From positions 1,292,178 through 1,356,177 of the forward strand of contig NZ_JACLZK010000001.1 in assembly GCF_014253065.1 (NCBI RefSeq): a stretch of 64,000 nucleotides of DNA. Reading direction: 5' to 3'. The position numbers and the translations under genes were made by a program. Under the pieces are notes generated by a model. That model had not been told where the DNA came from. It made no database searches and saw only the letters and a list, made by a program, of their open reading frames with translations. Below, piece by piece: positions 1 to 8,439 of this stretch (position 1 is the stretch's first letter; every line of letters starts with the position of its first letter). Origin of the DNA: Campylobacter massiliensis. Lineage in GTDB: Bacteria > Campylobacterota > Campylobacteria > Campylobacterales > Campylobacteraceae.

Positions 1-15
1 TGAACTCAGAACCCC

Positions 16-385
16 GCGACGCTTTGCGCGAGCAAAGCCATGTCGCCACCTCTAACGTGCAGTGGGGTTGGTGGGGGTTTGGGGGCGGAAGGGGCGACGC
101 TTCGTAAGTAGAAACCCCTTCCACCACCCAAGAAAAAGAGAAAGGCGGATACAAAGGGGAGCTCTTTTGCTTCAGCTACGCTTCGCCTTGTGCTTAGCCG
201 CACTTTGTTTGCTACTGTTAGGACGCACTCTCTTTGAGAGCTGCTGGCAGAGCGTAATTCAAGCCCCTTTCCCCTTAACAAGAAAGATTAAATTGCACAA
301 AAACTCTAACTTATAACGCTAAATTTAACCAAGCTAAATTTGGCACCTTAAAGGTGCGGGTCTCGGCGAGTAAATTTAAAATTAG
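16..385. repeat. Long GC-rich intergenic repeat, copy R1
   Basis: This block matches 5034-5340 closely over most of its length, including the G-rich stretch at 64-94, the shared tail near 260-290 and the GCACCTTAAAGGTGC palindrome near 343-357. R1 has roughly 56-60 extra bases around 193-250 that R2 lacks. An inverted repeat (GAAGGGG / CCCCTTC) flanks the segment at 95-114. Small open frames cross it on both strands and look incidental. No transposase or coding function is visible. Confidence 0.8.
64..94 (+). other. Candidate G-quadruplex motif in R1
   Basis: Four runs of four or five G (64-67, 73-77, 81-85, 91-94) are separated by loops of 5, 3 and 5 bases. This fits the usual G-quadruplex pattern. 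The sister repeat R2 has its third run broken, so the motif is not fully kept between copies. Confidence 0.5.
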
Positions 386-442
386 CTCGAAAAATTTGCT
401 TAAAACGGCGCATTTTCGTCGCCGTAATCCTTGCCAATATGT

Positions 443-448
443 TATAAT
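443..448 (+). promoter_or_regulatory. Putative -10 box upstream of uraA
   Basis: A TATAAT hexamer lies about 95 bases before the uraA start codon. Campylobacter sigma-70 promoters rely mainly on the -10 box and an AT-rich upstream stretch, so no clear -35 is expected. Confidence 0.5.
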
Positions 449-543
449 TTTGCGAATTTTAAAATCGCTTTGTGTTTAAATTTGGCTGCAAAACAAGACA
501 AATGCCGTAAATTTCAAGAGTCGCAAAATAAAAAGAGGAAAAT

Positions 544-1785
544 ATGGAAAAATACGAAGGCTACAATCTCAGGTTCAAAGACGCTCTGGTCGGCGTACAG
601 TTTTTATTCGTCGCGTTTGGCGCGCTCGTGCTCGTGCCGATATTAACGGGACTTGATACGTCCGTGGCGCTGTTTACCGCGGGTATCGGCACGCTGCTGT
701 TTCAGCTAATCACGCGCAAAAACGTCCCGCCGATCTTTCTCGCGTCTAGCTTTGCCTTTATCGCGCCGCTTAGCTTTGGTGTGAAGGAGTGGGGCATCGC
801 CGCGACGATGGGCGGGGTGATCGCGGCGGGGCTTTTTTACGTGGTTTTGAGCCTGCTTATTAGGCTTAAAGGCGAGGGATTTTTGCATAAAATTTTACCG
901 CCCGTGGTCGTCGGCCCCGTCATCATGACGATCGGCCTCATCCTCTCGCCCGCAGCCGTAAATATGGTCATGGGCAAGGGCAAAGAGGCGCTTTACACGC
1001 AGGGGCAGTCGCTTACCATCGCGCTTATCTCGCTCTCGGCCGTTATCGCCATTATGATGTTTGGCCGCGGCATGCTGCGCCTCGTGCCGATACTTTGCGG
1101 CATCGCAGCCGGATACTGCGCGTCGCTGTTTGTTGGGATAGTGGATTTTACGCCGATTCTAAATGCGCCTTGGTTTGCGCTGCCAAATTTCACCGCGCCG
1201 GTTTTTAAGCTCGAAGCCGTGATCTACATGGTGCCTATCGCTATCGCGCCCGCGATCGAGCACATCGGCGATATGCTCGCGATCAGCAACGTAACGAAGG
1301 AAAATTTTCTCAAAAACCCTGGGCTTAAAAGCACTCTTCTAGGTGACGGACTCGCGACGTCGCTAGCAGGCTGCTTCGGCGGACCGCCAAACACCACTTA
1401 CTCAGAGGTCACGGGTGCGGTCAGCATCACGAAGGCTTACAATCCCGCCATTATGACCTTTGCCGCGCTTACGGCGATACTGCTAGCCTTCGTGGGCAAG
1501 CTCGGCGCCGCGCTCTCTACAATCCCCGCTCCCGTCATCGGCGGCATTATGCTGCTGCTTTTCGGTATCATCGCTAGCGTGGGTATGGAAACGCTCATAA
1601 AAAATAGCGTGGATCTGGCCGAGCCGCGCAATATGATCATCGTCGCGCTCATCTTTGTCTGCGCGATCGGCGGCATGGTGCTGGACTTTGGCGCGATGAG
1701 CTTTAGCGGCGTGGGGCTTGGCGCGCTCATCGGCATCACGCTAAATTTGGTTCTGCCAAAGACCAAGCATTTTGACGGGTATTAA
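544..1785 (+). CDS. uraA: Uracil:cation symporter (NCS2 family)
   Basis: The 413-residue, very hydrophobic protein has the length and pattern of NCS2 nucleobase transporters such as E. coli UraA (429 residues), which import uracil with a cation across the inner membrane. The two family glutamates that contact substrate appear in the motifs AIEHIGDML (E239) and PPNTTYSE (E288). The start follows AAAAGAGGAAAAT. It stands alone after a repeat-filled spacer. A uracil phosphoribosyltransferase (upp) at 59757-60383 would use the imported uracil for UMP salvage. Xanthine or other nucleobase transport is the main alternative. Confidence 0.9.
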   Translation: MEKYEGYNLRFKDALVGVQFLFVAFGALVLVPILTGLDTSVALFTAGIGTLLFQLITRKNVPPIFLASSFAFIAPLSFGVKEWGIAATMGGVIAAGLFYVVLSLLIRLKGEGFLHKILPPVVVGPVIMTIGLILSPAAVNMVMGKGKEALYTQGQSLTIALISLSAVIAIMMFGRGMLRLVPILCGIAAGYCASLFVGIVDFTPILNAPWFALPNFTAPVFKLEAVIYMVPIAIAPAIEHIGDMLAISNVTKENFLKNPGLKSTLLGDGLATSLAGCFGGPPNTTYSEVTGAVSITKAYNPAIMTFAALTAILLAFVGKLGAALSTIPAPVIGGIMLLLFGIIASVGMETLIKNSVDLAEPRNMIIVALIFVCAIGGMVLDFGAMSFSGVGLGALIGITLNLVLPKTKHFDGY

Positions 1786-1823
1786 GTTAAATTTGCGCGG
1801 AGCTTGCATCGTTTCGCGCAAAT

Positions 1824-1866
1824 GCGGGTAAATTTGAGCTGAGGCTTTGCTGTCAAATTTACCCGC
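1824..1866 (+). terminator. Stem-loop after uraA
   Basis: GCGGGTAAATTTGA at 1824-1837 pairs perfectly with TCAAATTTACCCGC at 1853-1866 across a 15-base loop and is followed by GGCTTTTCG. The long stem and downstream T run suit a Rho-independent terminator for uraA, though the T tract is short. Confidence 0.55.
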
Positions 1867-1956
1867 GGCTTTTCGTCGTCAAATTTACCGCACTCTAAAT
1901 TTTAAAATTTCCCCGCAAACGCTTTTAAATTTCTAACGTTTTAAACTAGCAAGATA

Positions 1957-1962
1957 TATAAT
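1957..1962 (+). promoter_or_regulatory. -10 box immediately before 1969 start (leaderless candidate)
   Basis: TATAAT ends only six bases before the ATG at 1969 and no Shine-Dalgarno sequence lies between them. Transcription would start at or next to the A of the ATG, giving a leaderless message. Confidence 0.5.
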
Positions 1963-1968
1963 TGCCTT

Positions 1969-3417
1969 ATGAAAAAGGCGAATAATTTAAGCAAATTTGA
2001 TAAAAAGGCGCTAAGGCTGCTCTTTGCGGTACTTTTCGTGCCGCTATTCGTCTCGCTCGTTTTTATCTATGAACTATCGGTGTATGATAGCTCGCGCGAG
2101 CTGCCCGCGGACGCGCAAAAGATCGGTGGCAGTGATTACTACGACATCGGCGGCAAAATTTATCTACGCTCTTGGAACCTCGCCCCTTACGAGCTGGAGG
2201 GCGGCGCGGACGCGGCGAGCTTTCGCGCGCTTGATACCGGCAGATACTCCTACGCAAACGTCGGCATGGACGCTAGTAGCGTATTTTGCGGCGCTCGCAA
2301 GATGACGGGGCTAGATCCCGCGCGCACGCAAAAGATCGGCTCTCGCTACTACAGCGACGGGCGCGTTAGCTACTTCTGCTCGGACGTCACGCAGCGCACG
2401 GGCGGCGCGATAAGCTATATTTACAAGGTATTTTTCCATGCGTTCGGGCTCTCAAAATGGCCGCAGGAGTACAACTACCCCTACGCTAGACTTGATACTA
2501 GCGCGCCTATCTCGCCGCTGACCGAGAGCCCTTACGTCGCAACCGACGGCGAGCGGGTCTTTTATGAGGGTAAAATTTTAGCGGGTGCGGATGCAAAAAA
2601 TCTAAAACAGATAAGGCTAAAAATCATACACGAAGACGGCCCCGGCTCGCCCGCGCACTTTCGCCCGGTCGATCGGTGGCTGAGCGACGGACGCAGCGTC
2701 TATGCGGACGGCGAGAGGCTAAATTTCACGCCTAGCGAGCAGATGTATCTCGTGGAGCCAAACGCCGGCATAGAGTTTCTTTATGATCCGAAGGCGGGCG
2801 CGGTGCTGATGAACGGCGAGAGATTTGAGGCTGCAAACGAGCCCTATACGCCGCTAAATTTTCAGAGCGGGCATCAGGAATACATGCTGTTTGCGAGCAA
2901 AAACGGCATATTTTATCTAAGCAAGGATAAAATTTTAAATCGTCCGCGCGGTAGTGGCGCCGAGGGCCGGCTCAAAGACGCGCTTTGGTACGTGTATTAT
3001 AAATTTGGCGCAGACGCCAGCTGGCTAAGCGCGCTAAAAAGGGCGGGCGACAATCCGTTTAAAGGCGCCGTGCGGCAGATCTCGGAAAAGCTTTTTAAAG
3101 ACGACGCGGGATTTTACTATCTAAATTTCTACTCGCATAGCGTTTACGTCACGGGCCGCAGCGGCAGGCATCTGGATAAGCGGACAAATTTCATCGATCT
3201 ACGAAAGATCACGCTAGACGTGCATGGCGAGGAGGTGATGGCGCAGATCGCGGACGAGGCGGCGCGAAACCCCGAAATGTCGCAGCAGGTCTTTACCGCG
3301 CAGGACGTGGAGTATGAAAACGGCGCGGCCTTTTATATGTATTGCCTCGCGGCGGTTTTATTGCTCGGAGCTTGGATTTATAGCTGCCTTAGAAAGCGCA
3401 GCTTGCGCCGCGGTTAA
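1969..3417 (+). CDS. DKNYY-like membrane-anchored protein, function unknown
   Basis: The 482-residue protein has a membrane segment near residues 17-36, a large extracytoplasmic region, a second hydrophobic segment near residues 457-476 and a basic tail (RKRSLRRG). The middle contains recurrent short units in which an aspartate and tyrosine pair precede a glycine (SDYYDIGG, GSRYYSDG, ATDGERVFYEG, SDGRSVYADGE, DDAGFYYLN). This resembles the DKNYY family, whose function is unknown. The start has a -10 box six bases upstream and no ribosome binding site. It is followed 97 bases later by the CreD-like gene on the same strand. Confidence 0.7.
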   Translation: MKKANNLSKFDKKALRLLFAVLFVPLFVSLVFIYELSVYDSSRELPADAQKIGGSDYYDIGGKIYLRSWNLAPYELEGGADAASFRALDTGRYSYANVGMDASSVFCGARKMTGLDPARTQKIGSRYYSDGRVSYFCSDVTQRTGGAISYIYKVFFHAFGLSKWPQEYNYPYARLDTSAPISPLTESPYVATDGERVFYEGKILAGADAKNLKQIRLKIIHEDGPGSPAHFRPVDRWLSDGRSVYADGERLNFTPSEQMYLVEPNAGIEFLYDPKAGAVLMNGERFEAANEPYTPLNFQSGHQEYMLFASKNGIFYLSKDKILNRPRGSGAEGRLKDALWYVYYKFGADASWLSALKRAGDNPFKGAVRQISEKLFKDDAGFYYLNFYSHSVYVTGRSGRHLDKRTNFIDLRKITLDVHGEEVMAQIADEAARNPEMSQQVFTAQDVEYENGAAFYMYCLAAVLLLGAWIYSCLRKRSLRRG

Positions 3418-3514
3418 ATTTACCTCAAATTTGCTCTAAATTTACGGCCTTTTTTACCGATTTATTACGATTTCTAGTTAAAATCGCAGTGAAAAAAAAT
3501 CAAAAGGAAATCCA

Positions 3515-4843
3515 ATGGAAAACAAAATCATGGATAGCGTCAGAGGCGGCTTTTGGACGAAGCCCGTCATTATTTTCGTCTTGCTTTTGCTGCTACTTAT
3601 CCCGCTAGGCTTCATCAGCTCGATGATCTCTGACCGTGCCTACGTCAAGCGCACCGCCGAGGAGTCCATCATGCAGCCCGTCGGCGGCACGCTTAGGATC
3701 GAGGGCGTTTTGATCTCGGTACCGTATAAAAAACAAGCGGCGATCTACAACGAAAACGGCGTACCTACGGTATCGCAGACCACCGAGCAAATCATGATAG
3801 CGCCGCAGTCCTATGAGCTATCGACCCGGCTAGATCCGCAGTATCTAAAGCGCGGTATCTTTAGCGTGCCCGTTTTTAACGGCGAAGTCGCGCTAAAAGC
3901 AAAATTTGCGCCGCTAAATTTCGAGCAGCTAAATATCGCGGAAAGCGACGTTTTGCTAAGCGAGGCGACGCTGATTTTGGGCGTAGGCAGCAAAAAGACC
4001 TTTACCGCATTTCCCGCGCTAAAAGCAAACGGACAGGATCTCGCGCAGTCTTTTGCCCCGCCTAAATACTCGCCCTTTGGGCAAAGCGTTCACTACAGGC
4101 TACCCGCAAATTTAGCAAGTGGCGGCTTTGAGCTAGCGGGCACGCTATCTATGCAGGGCGGACAGAGCGTGAGTTTCGTTCCCGTCGGGCAGGATAATAA
4201 ATTTGACGTAAAATCCTCGTGGAGCTCGCCGTCTTTTAGCGGCGGCTGGCTGCCTAAATCACGCGAAGTTACTAGCAGTGGCTTTAACGCGCAGTGGGAG
4301 ATCTCGGGCCTTAGCACCGGCGTCCCGCAGGCGTGGATCATGGACGGCAGGCGCGAGATGGGGCTAGAGAGCGTCGAGGCTAGCTTCATCAGCCCCGTAA
4401 ACAACTACTCGCTCATCGCGCGCTGCGTGACGTACGCGATCTTGTTTTTAGCGGTGCCGTTTTTGGCAATCTTTTTGTGCGAAATTTACAGCCGCGCCCG
4501 CATCCATCCGATCCAGTACCTACTCATCGGAGCAGCCGACGTGCTGTTTTACCTGCTCGTGCTCTCGTTTTCGGAGCATATTAGCTTTTTAGCTAGCTAT
4601 CTCGTTGCGGCCGCAGCCGTGTGCGCGACGATACTTTTCTACGGCTCGGCGATCTTTCGGGCTCGCAAATGGGGCGTATTTATCGCGCTCGTACACGGGG
4701 TTAGCTACTGCTTACTCTACGGTATCTTGCAGTCCGAGGACTACGCGCTTTTGATGGGCAGCGTGATGATATTTGCGGTGATAGCGTTGGTGATGTATCT
4801 GACCAGGAAGATAGACTGGTACGAAAACGGGCTGAAAATTTAG
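3515..4843 (+). CDS. creD: CreD-like inner membrane protein
   Basis: The 442-residue protein resembles the CreD/CetA family: an N-terminal membrane segment (about residues 17-37), a long periplasmic domain to about residue 295, then several membrane helices in the C-terminal third. Family members belong to the CreBC regulon in enterobacteria and affect envelope stress and colicin tolerance, but the biochemical role is not known. No CreBC two-component genes are next to it. The start follows AAAAGGAAATCCA. A fold-back repeat begins 7 bases after the stop codon. Confidence 0.8.
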   Translation: MENKIMDSVRGGFWTKPVIIFVLLLLLLIPLGFISSMISDRAYVKRTAEESIMQPVGGTLRIEGVLISVPYKKQAAIYNENGVPTVSQTTEQIMIAPQSYELSTRLDPQYLKRGIFSVPVFNGEVALKAKFAPLNFEQLNIAESDVLLSEATLILGVGSKKTFTAFPALKANGQDLAQSFAPPKYSPFGQSVHYRLPANLASGGFELAGTLSMQGGQSVSFVPVGQDNKFDVKSSWSSPSFSGGWLPKSREVTSSGFNAQWEISGLSTGVPQAWIMDGRREMGLESVEASFISPVNNYSLIARCVTYAILFLAVPFLAIFLCEIYSRARIHPIQYLLIGAADVLFYLLVLSFSEHISFLASYLVAAAAVCATILFYGSAIFRARKWGVFIALVHGVSYCLLYGILQSEDYALLMGSVMIFAVIALVMYLTRKIDWYENGLKI

Positions 4844-4850
4844 CTTTTTT

Positions 4851-4973
4851 GGCTCGTCTCGCGAGTGCTTTTAAATGATTTCGTAAATTTCGCCCTGCGA
4901 CAGACTACATGTCTAGTCTTGGGACGAAATTTACTTCAAAACATTTAAAATCCTCTCACGATACTTCGCCTTG
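4851..4973 (+). repeat. Fold-back element, class 1 (copy c1)
   Basis: The left arm GGCTCGTC...TTTTAAATGATTTCG pairs imperfectly with the right arm ending ATACTTCGCC, with a central AGACTACATGTCTAGTCT hairpin. It is almost identical to 12332-12453. The GGCTCGTC end is 7 bases after the creD stop codon. Confidence 0.85.
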
Positions 4974-5033
4974 ACTTTTTCTATTCAAATTTGCAAATTT
5001 ATAAATTTAATTCCATCAAAATTTACAAAATCT

Positions 5034-5340
5034 GCGACGCTTTGCGTCAGCAAAGCAATGTCGCCACCTCTAACGTGCAGTGGGGATGGTGGGGGTTTGG
5101 AGGCGGAAGGGGCGACGCTTCGTAAGTAGAAACCCCTTCCGCCTCCCAAGAAAAAGAGAAAGGTGGATACAAAAGGAAGCTCTTTTGCTTCAGCTACGCT
5201 TCGCAACTGCTGGCAGAGCGTAATTCAAGCCCCTTCCCTCTTAACAAGAAAAAAAGATACTTTCAAGCATTGTATCAAATTTAAAAACCAAATTTAGCAC
5301 CTTAAAGATGCAGGTCTCGGCAGGTAAAATTTAAAATTTA
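5034..5340. repeat. Long GC-rich intergenic repeat, copy R2
   Basis: This is the close relative of R1 at 16-385, without R1's extra segment. It holds a perfect 14-bp stem (GGAGGCGGAAGGGG at 5099-5112 with CCCCTTCCGCCTCC at 5133-5146, loop 20). Its tail resembles the right arm of the hairpin in R3. The palindrome near 5307 is degenerate here (GATGC instead of GGTGC). Confidence 0.8.
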
Positions 5341-5354
5341 TCCGAATTTAACGC

Positions 5355-5360
5355 TATAAT
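5355..5360 (+). promoter_or_regulatory. Putative -10 box upstream of 5400 gene
   Basis: TATAAT lies 39 bases before the start codon at 5400, just beyond the end of repeat R2, and is preceded by AT-rich sequence. Confidence 0.5.
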
Positions 5361-5399
5361 CACGCTCGTTTTAAAAACGCACAAATTTAAAGGATAAAA

Positions 5400-6203
5400 A
5401 TGAAAAATTTTCTCGCGCTATTTTTAGCGCTTAGTTTTGCCGCTTCGTCGCAGGCGTTCGGCGGCGAAAAGCCAAGCTCGGCGAAGCAAAACGCTCAAAT
5501 TTTACCCCCGAGCGAGCTAAAATTTACCTCGCGCCCAAAGCTAAAAGGCAAGCAAACGGGCGAGCTTGAGATGAGGTTTAGCTACGACGTAGAAAGGACG
5601 GGCGAGTACGATCCGGAAAGCCGCCTCGAGCTAAACAACGTCTATGAGCGCATCTATACTCCGGACGGCGAGACGCTGTTTTACGGCAGGCTATACGGCT
5701 ACATCAAGCCGCCCTTGCATCATCCGCAAAAGCAGATCGTAAAATTTATCAAAAGCGGCCAAGAGCGCTGGATCGAGATAGATTTTTATCATGCGGACGG
5801 TATGCATAGCGGCACGCTACAGCTGTGCTTGTGGGACGATATAAACATCGAAGTCAAGGAGGCTTTTGACGAAGGCAACGTCGCCGGACTATACAAATCA
5901 AGCAATAAATTCGACGTGATGCTGGGTATCTTTTCGGACAACAACAACTTCTCCTACTCTAGTAGCGGCAAACCGCGCCAAAAGCACTTTATCACGGTGC
6001 GCTCGGGCCCCAAGGAGGATTACTACGAAAACTACGACGAAAACGGCGCGATCGACAACACGAGCTACCAAAAGGACACGGTATTTATCTGGATAAAGAC
6101 TTTTTATCCAAACGGCAGACTAAAGTCGCTCAACGACTACGAAAATAAGATCGAGCGGGAGTATGATGAGAGAGGGAAAATAATAAGAGACGAGAAATTT
6201 TGA
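5400..6203 (+). CDS. Exported protein with YwqK/MORN-like C-terminal units
   Basis: The 267-residue protein begins with a signal peptide (hydrophobic residues 4-19, likely cleaved after an Ala-X-Ala-like site near SSQAFG). The C-terminal part has units of the form FYPNGRLKSLNDY and YDERGKIIRDEK, as in YwqK/MORN-variant repeats, which are found in many exported proteins of unknown role. The middle is not recognised. The start is supported by AAAGGATAAAA. It stands alone between repeat R2 and a fold-back element that begins 7 bases after its stop. Confidence 0.7.
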   Translation: MKNFLALFLALSFAASSQAFGGEKPSSAKQNAQILPPSELKFTSRPKLKGKQTGELEMRFSYDVERTGEYDPESRLELNNVYERIYTPDGETLFYGRLYGYIKPPLHHPQKQIVKFIKSGQERWIEIDFYHADGMHSGTLQLCLWDDINIEVKEAFDEGNVAGLYKSSNKFDVMLGIFSDNNNFSYSSSGKPRQKHFITVRSGPKEDYYENYDENGAIDNTSYQKDTVFIWIKTFYPNGRLKSLNDYENKIEREYDERGKIIRDEKF

Positions 6204-6210
6204 GTTTTAC

Positions 6211-6330
6211 GGCCCCGTCTTTTTGGTTTATACGTCGTTGGATTTAAATTTTACTCGGTCACTACCGACTAGGTAGCTCCCGTCGTAAAATTTAAATCCG
6301 CCTCGTCTAAACGCAAAAATACTTCGCCTT
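6211..6330 (+). repeat. Fold-back element, class 2 (copy d1)
   Basis: GGATTTAAATTTTAC pairs with GTAAAATTTAAATCC around a central ACTACC/GGTAGCT hairpin; the outer ends are GGCCCCGTCTTTTT and AAAATACTTCGCC. The GGC end is 7 bases after the stop of the upstream gene. Confidence 0.85.
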
Positions 6331-6535
6331 ATCATTTTATGCTCAAATTTGACATTAAATTTATAAATTTGAGTCGCCTAGACCCGCATCTTGAAAATGT
6401 CAAATTTGGGTTAGTCGCAAATTTACGGCAAGCGATTTGCGCGCGTATTTTGCCGCCTTTGCTAGGAAGCGGGCCGAATTTATAACCGCAAAAGCAAAAA
6501 GCGGTAAAATGCGCTAAAAAAGGAAAATCAATAAA
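6331..6535. other. Spacer between element d1 and tsaD
   Basis: It holds a conserved flank seen after several elements (TTATGCTCAAATTTGA) and a copy of the AGACCCGCATCTTGAAAATG motif near 6390-6410. No gene is visible. Confidence 0.5.
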
Positions 6536-7570
6536 ATGAGCGAAAATTTACAACATGGCAGTGCGGGCGGGCTGATTTTGGGTATAGAAAGCAGCTGCGA
6601 CGACAGCTCGGTGGCGCTGCTCGACATAGAAACGCTGGAGCTAAAATTTCACAAAAAAATCTCGCAGGATGCCGAGCACTGCGCATTTGGCGGAGTGGTA
6701 CCGGAGCTGGCCGCCAGGCTTCACACCGCCGCGCTGCCTAAAATTTTAGAGCAGATCAAAGCAGAACTACCCAGCGTAAAAGCCGTCGCCGTCACAAATG
6801 AGCCGGGGCTCTCCGTGAGCCTGGTGGGCGGAGTCGCGATGGCAAAGGCGCTCGCCTCGTCGCTGCGCGTGCCGCTAATCGCCGTAAATCACCTCGCCGG
6901 GCACGTGTATTCGCTATTTTTGTCGCAGGAGGCGCGGCTGCCCGCGGGCGTTCTGCTAGTTAGCGGCGGGCACACGATGGTGCTAGATATCGGCGCGGAC
7001 GGGGCCGTGAGCGTGCTGGCGGCTACGATGGATGATAGCTTTGGCGAGAGCTTTGACAAGGTCGCAAAGATGCTGGGGCTGGGGTATCCGGGCGGCGTAG
7101 CGGTCGAAAAGGCGGCACAGGGGGGGCGCGAGAGGTTTAAATTTACTGTGCCGCTACTTGGCGATGCGCGCACGGCGTATAGCTTCTCGGGGCTCAAAAA
7201 TCAGGTCCGAGTCGAAACCCAAAAGCTCGCCGAAAGCGGAAATCTCGGCGCACAGGACGTTGCCGACATCTGTTTTGCCTTTGAAAATACGGCTTGCAAG
7301 CATATTTTAAACAAGCTGGAAAAGATCTTTGCCCAGCGTAAATTTGAGCGTTTTGGCGTCGTGGGCGGAGCGAGCGCGAACCTAAATCTGCGCTCCCGTT
7401 TGCAAGCTCTGTGCGATAAATACGGCTGTGAGCTCATCTGCGCGCCGCTGGAGTTTTGCTCCGATAACGCCGCGATGATCGCGCGCGCCGGACGCGAAAA
7501 ATACCTGCGCGGCGAGTTTGCGGGGCTTGATCTGCAGGCTAGTCCTAGAAGCGAGCTAAAGAGGATTTAG
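6536..7570 (+). CDS. tsaD: tRNA N6-adenosine threonylcarbamoyltransferase TsaD
   Basis: TsaD transfers threonylcarbamoyl to A37 of ANN-decoding tRNAs, acting with TsaB and TsaE. The 344 residues are of normal family length, with the ASKHA start LILGIESSCDDSS, the metal-binding NHLAGHVYS (H-x3-H) motif and the later SGGHT and GGASANLNLR segments. The chosen ATG follows AAAAAGGAAAATCAATAAA. It adds about a dozen residues before the usual family start at ILGIESS, so translation from a later codon is possible. TsaB and TsaE are not in the window. Confidence 0.95.
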   Translation: MSENLQHGSAGGLILGIESSCDDSSVALLDIETLELKFHKKISQDAEHCAFGGVVPELAARLHTAALPKILEQIKAELPSVKAVAVTNEPGLSVSLVGGVAMAKALASSLRVPLIAVNHLAGHVYSLFLSQEARLPAGVLLVSGGHTMVLDIGADGAVSVLAATMDDSFGESFDKVAKMLGLGYPGGVAVEKAAQGGRERFKFTVPLLGDARTAYSFSGLKNQVRVETQKLAESGNLGAQDVADICFAFENTACKHILNKLEKIFAQRKFERFGVVGGASANLNLRSRLQALCDKYGCELICAPLEFCSDNAAMIARAGREKYLRGEFAGLDLQASPRSELKRI

Positions 7571-7737
7571 ATTCGGCTTTTGGCTGAAATTTGCTTTTTG
7601 GCTCAAATTCGGCGATTATTACCCCAAATTTAGCTTTTTGTGGCGCTGTTGCGAGCGAGCGAGTATAAAGCACGGCAAATCTAAATTTGGCATGATGAGC
7701 TAAAAGCACCAAATTTATAGAATCTAAAATCGTTTCG

Positions 7738-8268
7738 CTAAAAAAATACCGCGACAATCGCCGCAAACGCTAAGACTGAATAAATTAAGATTTTGTCTAT
7801 GCTTATATTTGTGCCGATTTTTCGCTCGTAAAATATGCTTAATTTGTATTCCGAGCTCTTAAGCGTGCGCCATGCCGCAAAAATCGCCATCACCAAAAGT
7901 AACGAGCAAAATTCTCGCGACGGCAAGCTTCTAAAATCCTCCAAAAATAAAATGGTCGCAAGAAGCGTCGCCAAGCAAAATAGCATAAAAAATATCCAGC
8001 TCAAAGCGAAGAAAAATACGGCGTCCATCCTGCAATCTATGCCGTGATTTTTATATGCTGCGACCCTAAAGCCGATATAAACGGCAAGCAATGCGCAAGA
8101 TAGTATCGTGAGCGGGTTAAATAGCACAGAAAGCGTCATTTGGCTCGTCTCTGCGCCCAAGATAGACGCCATGGGCGCAAAAGTAACGAAGGCGCAAAAG
8201 TAAAAAAAGATAAATAAAATTCTAGCCTGGAAAATGACGCTAAGAACTGATTTTATGATTTTTAACAA
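7738..8268 (-). CDS. Hypothetical multi-pass membrane protein
   Basis: The 176-residue protein has about five hydrophobic segments (near residues 10-30, 48-65, 83-110, 123-137 and 159-175) and no recognised domain. Translation appears to start at TTG, preceded by AAAGGAAAAAA. It is clearly more AT-rich than its neighbours, suggesting low expression or a different origin. It converges with tsaD, with 167 bases between the stops. Confidence 0.65.
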   Translation of the reverse strand: MLKIIKSVLSVIFQARILFIFFYFCAFVTFAPMASILGAETSQMTLSVLFNPLTILSCALLAVYIGFRVAAYKNHGIDCRMDAVFFFALSWIFFMLFCLATLLATILFLEDFRSLPSREFCSLLLVMAIFAAWRTLKSSEYKLSIFYERKIGTNISIDKILIYSVLAFAAIVAVFF

Positions 8269-8439
8269 TTTTTTCCTTTAAACGTTTGGCGACTTAGGGC
8301 TTGAAATTTGACTACGATTTTAGCTAAATTTTAAATGAAATTTATCGACTCTCGTCTAGCTGGTCTTAAATTCGGCGTTGCTATACAATGTACTTACTTG
8401 AGCCGTTTAAATTTGAAATGCGGTGAGTCGCCTTTTGGT

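Noticed and set aside
431..646. 71-codon plus-strand frame overlapping the uraA start
   Set aside because: It spans the uraA promoter and start in another frame, has no ribosome site and no protein-like pattern.
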